Below are positions 33,161 through 43,328 of a DNA stretch of 45,928 nucleotides, in pieces (the stretch's first letter is position 1; each line of letters opens with the position of its first letter). The notes beneath the pieces were generated by a model. That model was given only the letters and a program-made list of their open reading frames with translations. It searched no databases and was not told the DNA's origin. The DNA lies in contig PXCO01000129.1 in NCBI GenBank assembly GCA_003565295.1, forward strand, positions 1 to 45,928, given 5' to 3'. The position numbers and the translations under genes were made by a program. Origin of the DNA: Cyclobacteriaceae bacterium. GTDB lineage: Bacteria; Bacteroidota; Bacteroidia; Cytophagales; Cyclobacteriaceae.

Positions 33161-34522
33161 ATGAAAAAAAGAAAGTTCCTCAAAAACTCAGCAATGTTAA
33201 TGGCCAGTCCTTATTTTTCCCCGGTCATGGGATTTTACTATCCGAACCAAGATGAGCCAATGAAAAATTGGGCGGGAAATTTAACGTATAATGCCAAGGG
33301 AATAGAAAGTCCAAAGAATCTCGATAGACTCGGTGCCTTTGTGAAAAACAGTGATCGTATAAAACCGCTAGGGACCCGCCATTCCTTCAATACTATTGCC
33401 GACACCAACAGTAAGCACCTAAGCCTGGAGGAAATGGAAGGACGAATCTCCATTTCAGCAAAAAACCAGACGGTAACCTTAAACGGAAGGGTTCAATATG
33501 GGGTGTTGGCCAAGAGGTTGCAGGAGGCGGGGTTTGCCTTGCATAATTTGGCCTCCCTGCCGCACATTTCAGTGGCAGGGGCATGTGCCACAGGCACGCA
33601 CGGTTCCGGGGATCAAAATGGGAACCTTTCTTCTGCTGTGGTAGGGCTTGAAATGATCACCGCGGATGGTTCCACTGTACGCCTTTCCAAGGATCAACAT
33701 GTGGGCAGGTTTAATGGGACGGTGGTAAACCTCGGCGCTTTGGGCGTGGTGACGAGAATGACCCTAAGGGTCATGCCTAGCTTCGATGTGGTACAACATG
33801 TTTATGAAGGATTATCCTTAGCCTCCCTGGAGGAACATTTTGAGGATGTTTTCAGTACTGCCTACAGTGTAAGCCTGTTTACCGATTGGCAAAATGAAAG
33901 TGTAAATCAGGTTTGGCTAAAGTTTAAAGTAGAGCAGGGACGAATACCCAGGATACACAAAGATCTGTATGGCGCCAGCATTGCCCAGAACCATTTGCAC
34001 CCCATCAAGGAGATTTCTGCCGAGAATTGCACACCGCAAATGGGGGATCTCGGCCCTTGGCATGAACGGCTGCCCCACTTCAAGATGGATTTTACACCCA
34101 GTAGTGGTGAAGAACTCCAGTCGGAGTATTTTGTACCAAGAAAACATGCCATAGATGCCATTAAAGCCATTTATGACTTGGGAGATCAGATTTATCCTCA
34201 CCTCCTCATTTCTGAAATAAGGTCCATTGCAGCGGACCGTTTATGGCTAAGCCCGGCATATGGCAGGAATAGCATTGCCATTCACTTCACGTGGAAAAGG
34301 GATTGGGAAAATGTGAGCAAGCTTTTGCCGAAAATAGAAGAGGCACTGACCCCCTTTCAGGTCCGACCTCATTGGGGCAAATTGTTCACCTTCAACCATC
34401 AATATTTAGAGCAGCAATACGAAAGGATGGATGACTTTAGGGATTTAATGGAGGAATATGATCCCAAAGGAAAATTCCTCAACACCTTTCTTGAGCAGTA
34501 TATTTTGGGGAAGGGGGCTTAA
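33161..34522 (+). CDS. FAD-linked alditol oxidase-like protein, exported
   Basis: The product has 453 residues from the ATG at 33161. A GTG two codons upstream is a possible alternative. After a basic N-terminus (KKRKFLKN) and a hydrophobic stretch it shows NWAGNLTYNAKG, the start of alditol oxidases (AldO). His74 in GTRHSFN matches the residue that carries covalent FAD, and ATGTHGSG is the FAD-binding pyrophosphate loop. The C-terminal ALO domain contains the NHQYLEQQYERMDDFRDL block. AldO enzymes oxidise xylitol or sorbitol to aldoses, making hydrogen peroxide. The N-terminus is absent from Streptomyces AldO and looks Tat-like, so a periplasmic location is inferred. It follows gdh by 13 nt. 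Confidence 0.85.
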   Translation: MKKRKFLKNSAMLMASPYFSPVMGFYYPNQDEPMKNWAGNLTYNAKGIESPKNLDRLGAFVKNSDRIKPLGTRHSFNTIADTNSKHLSLEEMEGRISISAKNQTVTLNGRVQYGVLAKRLQEAGFALHNLASLPHISVAGACATGTHGSGDQNGNLSSAVVGLEMITADGSTVRLSKDQHVGRFNGTVVNLGALGVVTRMTLRVMPSFDVVQHVYEGLSLASLEEHFEDVFSTAYSVSLFTDWQNESVNQVWLKFKVEQGRIPRIHKDLYGASIAQNHLHPIKEISAENCTPQMGDLGPWHERLPHFKMDFTPSSGEELQSEYFVPRKHAIDAIKAIYDLGDQIYPHLLISEIRSIAADRLWLSPAYGRNSIAIHFTWKRDWENVSKLLPKIEEALTPFQVRPHWGKLFTFNHQYLEQQYERMDDFRDLMEEYDPKGKFLNTFLEQYILGKGA

Positions 34523-34895
34523 AATGGATGATGGGGTGATCAGTGATTTAGCTGATTTTTTAGGACGTAGGTTAGGGGATTTTCAAAGGAGAAAATTTAA
34601 GGCAAGAGGACATATATAATGCATAAGCGCATTGAAGTCAACTGTTAGTGAAACAGAAACTAAGGTTCAATCACAGAAAAGATTTCGCCAATCATTTTCA
34701 ATAAAGCACAAATCATCCCTTAACGAGGCAAAAATTAACCCAAAATTGATTTATTCCTAAATCAACCCCAACATATAAAGGAGGGAAGCCTTATGCATCA
34801 ATTCAATAAATAGAAAGAGCCCAAGGACAATTTAAGCCTCAGTGATAGAACCCTAGTCAAATGGTTGGAGAACCTGTATCAATTAAATGAAACGT
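34523..34895. other. Noncoding intergenic region
   Basis: This 373-nt stretch lies between the alditol oxidase stop and the stop of the small minus-strand membrane protein. It has no convincing gene, tRNA or terminator. A 31-codon frame (34524-34619) is too short and lacks support. The DNA is AT-rich and has no long palindrome. It may contain the 3' ends of both transcripts. Confidence 0.6.
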
Positions 34896-35102
34896 CTATT
34901 CTTCCTCCTCTTTGCTGGTCATCCAGAGTACAAGGCCTGCAACCGTGATGATTCCGCCTAAAACAAGTGCCAGATTGATATCCCGCTGTGTTTTTTGGGC
35001 TTTTTGCAAATAAGTAGATCCTATCCCCTTTTTGGCGATGAATGCTTCAATTTTGTCCAAACGATCTTCTAATTCTTCTTTTGCTTTTTTTGTAATATCC
35101 AT
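34896..35102 (-). CDS. Small single-pass membrane protein, function unknown
   Basis: This 68-residue protein has a charged amphipathic helix (residues about 3-40, rich in Lys/Glu/Asp with heptad-like spacing). One hydrophobic helix (about 43-61, NLALVLGGIITVAGLVLW) follows, then a short acidic tail ending in four Glu. The composition is coding-like and the start ATG is followed by a sensible frame. It has no cleavable signal and no neighbour on its strand within 300 nt, so it is likely monocistronic. I do not recognise a family. A membrane-anchored coiled-coil role is conceivable. Confidence 0.6.
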   Translation of the reverse strand: MDITKKAKEELEDRLDKIEAFIAKKGIGSTYLQKAQKTQRDINLALVLGGIITVAGLVLWMTSKEEEE

Positions 35103-35302
35103 AACAGCCTAAATACATCAAATAACATACCAGTTTTTAGTTTCAGATAAACAGTCGTAGGTTTGGCTGTTCATGTGGTTTTGAGCCACCCTTTTAAAAG
35201 GTTTCAAATTTAACGTACATGTGACTAAGGAAAAGATGGCTGTAATTAACCCTTTGTGATCGCATTATTCAGGAAGATCAGGAATCATTCAGCTTGTTTA
35301 TT
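35103..35302. other. Noncoding intergenic region
   Basis: Together with the terminator at 35303-35342 and the following 67 nt, this separates the small membrane protein gene from the end of the M3 peptidase gene (both minus strand). The DNA is AT-rich, and the promoter of the small protein probably lies near 35110-35170, but no strict TAnnTTTG box was seen on the minus strand. Confidence 0.55.
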
Positions 35303-35342
35303 AATAAAAACATGAGCAGAAAAAATAAACCTGCTCATGTTT
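35303..35342 (-). terminator. Rho-independent terminator after the M3 peptidase gene
   Basis: AAACATGAGCAG (35308-35319) pairs with CTGCTCATGTTT (35331-35342) through 12 bp around an 11-nt loop. Read on the minus strand, the stem is followed by TTTTTATTAA. It lies about 70 nt beyond the peptidase stop. Confidence 0.85.
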
Positions 35343-35409
35343 CTTACTTAATAATTTTACAGCCAAAGAGGTGTTACTCTTTTTTAGAGAAGGATCGGAT
35401 AAACGATAT

Positions 35410-37542
35410 TTATTTTGGTTCAAGTTGAATTTCATCCAACCCTCTTTTCTTAAGCAAGGCGTCGATTTTTGGCTCCCTCCCCCTGAATTGCACGTACATT
35501 TCCATAGGGTCACCGGTGCCTCCCTTGGAAAGGATATGTTCTCTGAAACTTGTGGCCAACTGAGGATTGAAGAGGTCGCCACTTTCCCTGAACGCCTGAT
35601 AGGCATCAGTATCCAATACTCCGGACCAGATATAGCTGTAATATCCACTTGAATAACCCCCTGAGAATACGTGGTTAAAGTAGGTGCTCCTGTATCTGGG
35701 GATGATTTCATCAATAAGCCCTATATTTTCCATGCTCCTCTTTTCAAACTCCCCGACTTCCTTATCCATATCACTTTCCAGGGTGTGAAAATCCATATCC
35801 AAGAAGGAGGCCGCAAGGTATTCCACCGTGGCAAAACCCTGATTAAAGGTGCCGCTTCTTGTGATCTTTTCTATAAGCTCCTCCGGGATTGGTGCCCCGG
35901 TTTCAAAGTGCACCGCATAGGATTGCATAAGTTCCGGTTCCTCTGCCCAATTTTCCATCACCTGTGAGGGGAGCTCCACAAAATCCCTTGGAACGGAAGT
36001 TCCCGCCAGGCTTTTAAATTGCACATCGGACAATAAGCCGTGAAGGGCATGGCCAAACTCATGGAAAAAGGTGGTTACCTCATCAAAGGTCAACAAGGCA
36101 GGGTTGTTGCCGGAAGGCTTTGAGAAATTGCAAACAATGGAGATTACCGGTGCGGTCCTTTCCCCATTTTCCCTGCCTTGAACCCGGTAAGAGGTCATCC
36201 AGGCACCACCTCTTTTAGAGGTTCTGGGGTGAAAATCCATATATAGAATACCAAGGAATTCCCCATTTTCTTCCATAACCCTGTACACTTGAACCTCTGG
36301 ATGGTATTTGGGGATGTCGGTTATTTCTTCAAAGGTGAGCCCAAACAATTGCCGGGTCACATCAAACACTCCCTCTTTTACCTTTTCCAGGCTAAAGTAG
36401 GGTTTCAGTTCTTGCTCATCCAGATCAAACCTGGCCTTCCTGATCTTTTCCGCATAAAACCTCCAGTCATAGGGGGCCGGATCCACACCGTCCTTTGCAG
36501 CCAAATCCTTGATATCTTCCAATTCTACTTTTGCCTTTGCCAGGGCAGGTGTCCACAATTGATTAAGAAAAGTATAGACCGTATTGGGGTCCTTGGCCAT
36601 GGTTTCTTCCAGGACAAAGGCACTATGGTTATCATAGCCCAACAGCTTGGCTTTTTCTTTTCTTAGGTTGACGATTTCCTTGATGATTTCATTGTTGTCA
36701 TAATCATTACCTTGGTTGCCTCTTACTTGATAGGCGTGCCATATCTGTTTTCTTAAGTCACGGTTTTCGGCATATTGAAGAAAGGGCATCACACTGGGGT
36801 TTTGCAAGGTAAAAACCCATTTCCCCTCCATTTCATTATCCTTTGCCTCTTGGGCGGCTGACTTTACAAGTTCATCCGGAAGTCCAGTTAAGTCCGCTTC
36901 ATTTTCCACCACCAGTTGAAAGGCATTGGTCTCAGCCAATACATTCTGCCCAAAATTCAAGGTAAGCACTGAAAGCCTTCCATTAATCTCGCGTAGCCTT
37001 TCTTTCTCCTGATCACTCAGCTCGGCACCACTTCGGACAAAACTTTTGTAGGTGTTTTCCAGTAATTTTTCTTCTTCAGTGTTTAAGTCCAAATTTCCGC
37101 GATCCTCCCAAACCTGCTTTACCCGATTAAAAAGCGTTTCGTTAAGGTAAATATTATCGGAGCTTTTGGATATCTCAGGGGCCATTTCCCTGGCGATGGC
37201 CTGTATGGAGTCGTTGGTATGGGCGGAATTCAGGTTATAGAATACCCTGGAGACTCTTGTCAATACGCTTCCGGCATTTTCCAATGCCAAGATGGTGTTT
37301 TCGAAGGTGGCAGGGTCATCCTGCGAGGCAATGGCTTCAATTTCAGTTTCAAGTTTTACAATTCCCTCTTTCAAGGCAGGCTCAAAGTGGCCATTATGAA
37401 TCTTATCGAATGGTGGAACCCCATATGGGGTGTTAAAGGTTTGCAACAATGGGTTCATGGTATGCTGTTGTTTAAGGGAATCCCCTGGCTCACATGAGGC
37501 CAGGAAAAGAAATAAAACACATAATTTTATTACAGGTCTCAT
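35410..37542 (-). CDS. M3 family metallopeptidase lipoprotein (Dcp/PrlC-like)
   Basis: This 710-residue zinc peptidase of the thimet/Dcp/oligopeptidase A family cleaves short peptides. The zinc motif is H494-E495-F-G-H498 (FFHEFGHALHG). The preceding FHPRTSKRGGAWMTSYR and the SYRVQGRENGERTAPV block are typical. The signal sequence ends in a lipobox with Cys17 (LASC), so it is a lipoprotein facing the periplasm, and peptides arriving there are its likely substrates. The length is usual for the family. It is encoded 21 nt downstream of the RlmI-like gene on the same strand. The product would be a dipeptidyl carboxypeptidase, but an endopeptidase cannot be excluded. Confidence 0.93.
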   Translation of the reverse strand: MRPVIKLCVLFLFLASCEPGDSLKQQHTMNPLLQTFNTPYGVPPFDKIHNGHFEPALKEGIVKLETEIEAIASQDDPATFENTILALENAGSVLTRVSRVFYNLNSAHTNDSIQAIAREMAPEISKSSDNIYLNETLFNRVKQVWEDRGNLDLNTEEEKLLENTYKSFVRSGAELSDQEKERLREINGRLSVLTLNFGQNVLAETNAFQLVVENEADLTGLPDELVKSAAQEAKDNEMEGKWVFTLQNPSVMPFLQYAENRDLRKQIWHAYQVRGNQGNDYDNNEIIKEIVNLRKEKAKLLGYDNHSAFVLEETMAKDPNTVYTFLNQLWTPALAKAKVELEDIKDLAAKDGVDPAPYDWRFYAEKIRKARFDLDEQELKPYFSLEKVKEGVFDVTRQLFGLTFEEITDIPKYHPEVQVYRVMEENGEFLGILYMDFHPRTSKRGGAWMTSYRVQGRENGERTAPVISIVCNFSKPSGNNPALLTFDEVTTFFHEFGHALHGLLSDVQFKSLAGTSVPRDFVELPSQVMENWAEEPELMQSYAVHFETGAPIPEELIEKITRSGTFNQGFATVEYLAASFLDMDFHTLESDMDKEVGEFEKRSMENIGLIDEIIPRYRSTYFNHVFSGGYSSGYYSYIWSGVLDTDAYQAFRESGDLFNPQLATSFREHILSKGGTGDPMEMYVQFRGREPKIDALLKKRGLDEIQLEPK

Positions 37543-37563
37543 ATACGTAGTTAGATTTAGACA

Positions 37564-38736
37564 TCAATTTACATAGATCAATAATCCCTTTAAATAGGAG
37601 GTTTCCTGGTGGAAAATGTTGATGGGATGATCCTCTGGCTGGCCAAGATGGCGAAGGATCCGAATATCCCTCCCTACCTCCAATGCAGCAGCGGTAATAG
37701 TGTGGATAAATAAGGGTTGATCCACCACCTGTGAGCAGGAAAAGGTGAACAGCAAACTGCCCGCGGGCATTTTTTTCATAGCCAGTGCATTGATGCGTTT
37801 ATAAGCCTGAACGGCCTTATGCCTGCTGCGCATATGCTTGGCAAAAGCCGGGGGGTCTAAAATCACCACATCGTAATCCATAGCATTGTCCTTGAGGAAG
37901 AGTTTCACATCAGCTACATGAGCAACGTGTTTTTCTTTTGAAAATTGATTGATTGCTACATTTTCTTCTGCTAGCTGTAGGGCTATGGCCGAGATATCTA
38001 CAGAATGTACTTCTTTTGCCCCCTTGGCCAATGCATATACAGAGAATCCACCCGTATAGGAAAAGGCATTGAGTACCTTTTTGTTTTTACAAAATTGGCC
38101 TAGCAGATAGCGGTTTTCCCTTTGATCTAAAAAGAAACCGGTTTTTTGCCCTTTTTCCCAGTCTACCTTAAAGGCTATCCCATGCTCCACAATCTGATTA
38201 GCCTGCGGAATCCCCCATATTAACCCATCTTCATGGGGAATGTTGAGAAGTGAACGGCTTTTATCATAAATGGCAGCGATTTGTTCCTTATAGCAGGCCT
38301 TTAATGCCTCACAGATGTCACCCATGCATCTGTGAATGCCCAAATGATGCGCTTGAACCACCGCAGTTTTCCCATAAATATCAATGACCAACCCCGGTAA
38401 AAGATCGCCTTCCCCATGGATCAATCTGTAGGCTGTGGTTTGCGGGTCACCGAGAAGCCCGATAGTTTCCCTAAGGTCCTTCGAAGATTGTAGTCTCTTG
38501 GTCCAGAAGGAATGATCTATGGGTCCCGGGGAAAAAGACAGCAGCCTGACCATGATGGAACCCGAGCTGAAATAACCTACGGCGACTTCCTTACCCATAT
38601 AATCGAGCACGGTAACCAATTGTCCATCCTGAATTCCGGGATCATGATGAGCGATAGCACCGGAAAATATCCAATGATGTCTTCTTTCTATAGAAATTTC
38701 TTTCCCCTTTTTTAGGGTAATTGCAGGATAGTTCAT
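37564..38736 (-). CDS. RlmI-like 23S rRNA (cytosine-C5) methyltransferase
   Basis: This 390-residue protein has a PUA-like N-terminus (MNYPAITLKKGKEISIERRHHW) and a class I SAM methyltransferase. Visible marks are KTGFFLDQR at 198-206, the NAFSYTGGFSVYA SAM loop (about 223-235), DPPAF at 294-298 and SCSQ at 333-336. This matches RlmI/YccW, which methylates C1962 of 23S rRNA in E. coli. The catalytic Cys is expected in the FSCSQ segment. It overlaps the sodium:solute symporter stop by 4 nt (38733-38736), so the two are co-transcribed with the M3 peptidase. The context gives no functional link. Confidence 0.9.
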   Translation of the reverse strand: MNYPAITLKKGKEISIERRHHWIFSGAIAHHDPGIQDGQLVTVLDYMGKEVAVGYFSSGSIMVRLLSFSPGPIDHSFWTKRLQSSKDLRETIGLLGDPQTTAYRLIHGEGDLLPGLVIDIYGKTAVVQAHHLGIHRCMGDICEALKACYKEQIAAIYDKSRSLLNIPHEDGLIWGIPQANQIVEHGIAFKVDWEKGQKTGFFLDQRENRYLLGQFCKNKKVLNAFSYTGGFSVYALAKGAKEVHSVDISAIALQLAEENVAINQFSKEKHVAHVADVKLFLKDNAMDYDVVILDPPAFAKHMRSRHKAVQAYKRINALAMKKMPAGSLLFTFSCSQVVDQPLFIHTITAAALEVGRDIRILRHLGQPEDHPINIFHQETSYLKGLLIYVN

Positions 38737-40121
38737 AGGGATTGTTGTTTTTTATTGAATAGTAAGCTCCCGGCAATTAAGCCAACCGCACTGCATGAAG
38801 TGGCGATTAAATGTGCCGGAATCAGTAGATCTTCCAAGGAGTACACGAGAAAATAGGAGATCATTCCTGAAAATATGGCGCAAAGAGCTCCAAAAGTCGT
38901 CGCTCGTTTCCAATATAGCCCTGCCGTGAGGGGCACAAATAACGACACCAACAGCAGCATGGAGGATTCAGCGACCAACTCATAAATATTGGCCTTCCAA
39001 TTGGCCAATAGGATGGCAATAATAGCGATCAAGACCACATTGGTTCTCAAAATCCATAAAAGTCGGCTTTGGCTCAATTTATTTTTAAACAAAGGTTTGA
39101 TGATGTTTTCAGAGAGGATGGCCGAAGGTGCCAACAGCCCCGAACTGGTGGTGCTCATGATCGCGGAAAGCAGTGCCCCAAAAAAAATGATTTGTAAGGC
39201 CATCCCCCCATGCTGTAGGACCATTTCAGGAAGTAACATTTGAGGGTTGTCCAGATAAAGCTCGGGGTAGAGGATTTTAGCTCCCAAGGCCACAAATAGA
39301 GGAAATAATCCAAAGCTCAGGTAAAAGAAAGAAGCTAAATACAATGAATATTGTGCCACTTTCTCACTCTTGGCAGACATCACCCTTTGATAAATATCCT
39401 GACTGGGGATGCTCCCAAGCCCAATAATGGCCCAGGCGCCAAGGTAATGAAACCAGGCCTTGGGCTCAGGGGGAGGGAAAAAGGTAAAACTGCCCTCCGG
39501 TGCTTCAGATAAAATCACTTCTATACCTCCTGCTTCGGTAATGACCATCACTGCTATCCAAATCAATCCCACCACGATGATAATGGTTTGGAGAAAATCA
39601 GTGATGGAAATGGCCCACATGCCCCCAAGGAAAGTATAGAATACCACGATAAACGCACTGATCAAAATACCGGTTCCAATGCCTATACCAGATACTGCAC
39701 CTAATATTAGACTTAATGCCACCAGTTGAGCAGCTACGTATCCAAAGAAAGCGGGAACCATACATACTGAGGCCAGCAGTTCCACCCTTCTTCCAAACAG
39801 GCGGTTAAACACATCCCCCAAGGTAAGAAGGTTCATTTTATACATGGGCCTGAGGAAAAACAGACCAAAAAGGAACAAACATAAGGCACCTCCGAATGGG
39901 TCTTCGATTACCCCCAACAGGCCATGTTCCAGATATTCCGAACTGGCACCGAAAATGGTTTCTGATCCAAACCAAGTGGCAAACAAGGCAGATGCACTGA
40001 GGAAGAGTGGCAATTGCCTTCCGGCCAGTACAAAGTCCTGTGCATTCTTCACCCACCTGGAGGCCAAAGCCCCAATGGCCATGGTAGCCAACAGATAGCA
40101 GGTAATGGCCCAGACAAGCAT
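38733..40121 (-). CDS. Sodium:solute symporter (SSS family)
   Basis: This is a 462-residue, integral membrane protein with about 12-13 helices. The family mark FLSASALFATWFGSETIFGASSEY (split over helices 2-3) includes the sodium-site region of SSS transporters such as PutP/SglT. It should bring a solute (sugar, amino acid, organic acid or vitamin) into the cell with sodium. The substrate cannot be read. It is the first gene of an operon with the RlmI-like methyltransferase and M3 peptidase, and its stop overlaps the following start. It starts 7 nt after the ABC-F gene stop, so ABC-F and symporter may share a transcript. Confidence 0.9.
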   Translation of the reverse strand: MLVWAITCYLLATMAIGALASRWVKNAQDFVLAGRQLPLFLSASALFATWFGSETIFGASSEYLEHGLLGVIEDPFGGALCLFLFGLFFLRPMYKMNLLTLGDVFNRLFGRRVELLASVCMVPAFFGYVAAQLVALSLILGAVSGIGIGTGILISAFIVVFYTFLGGMWAISITDFLQTIIIVVGLIWIAVMVITEAGGIEVILSEAPEGSFTFFPPPEPKAWFHYLGAWAIIGLGSIPSQDIYQRVMSAKSEKVAQYSLYLASFFYLSFGLFPLFVALGAKILYPELYLDNPQMLLPEMVLQHGGMALQIIFFGALLSAIMSTTSSGLLAPSAILSENIIKPLFKNKLSQSRLLWILRTNVVLIAIIAILLANWKANIYELVAESSMLLLVSLFVPLTAGLYWKRATTFGALCAIFSGMISYFLVYSLEDLLIPAHLIATSCSAVGLIAGSLLFNKKQQSL

Positions 40122-40128
40122 GAATCAA

Positions 40129-43066
<2,938 letters not shown>

Positions 43067-43197
43067 TACATGGCTATTATACAAAGAATAATAAGTAATA
43101 AACCAAAAAGTGAAGGGAATAAGTTCTGTGATTATCTGAATTAATTAACCGGTTTCGAATTGTTAAAAATGCTTTTTCAATAAAAAAAAATGTAGGT

Positions 43198-43205
43198 TAT
43201 CTTTG
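43198..43205 (+). promoter_or_regulatory. Possible -7 box upstream of the secreted propeller gene
   Basis: TATCTTTG matches the TAnnTTTG consensus, 123 nt before the ATG at 43329. No -33 element at the usual distance is obvious, so this is a weak candidate. It would imply a long leader. Confidence 0.3.
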
Positions 43206-43328
43206 GTAAATAATTTTATGAAAGTAACTTTATCAAAAATTTGTCAACTTGGATGGAGCTTACTTCCTCCAAATAAACAGAATACGTAGTTAATTTTTCT
43301 AATTCAGCTTTTATATAATTAATTGGCA

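Noticed and set aside
34524-34619. 31-codon plus-strand frame directly after the alditol oxidase gene
   Set aside because: Too short, no recognisable motif, no membrane or signal segment, and no ribosome-binding support.
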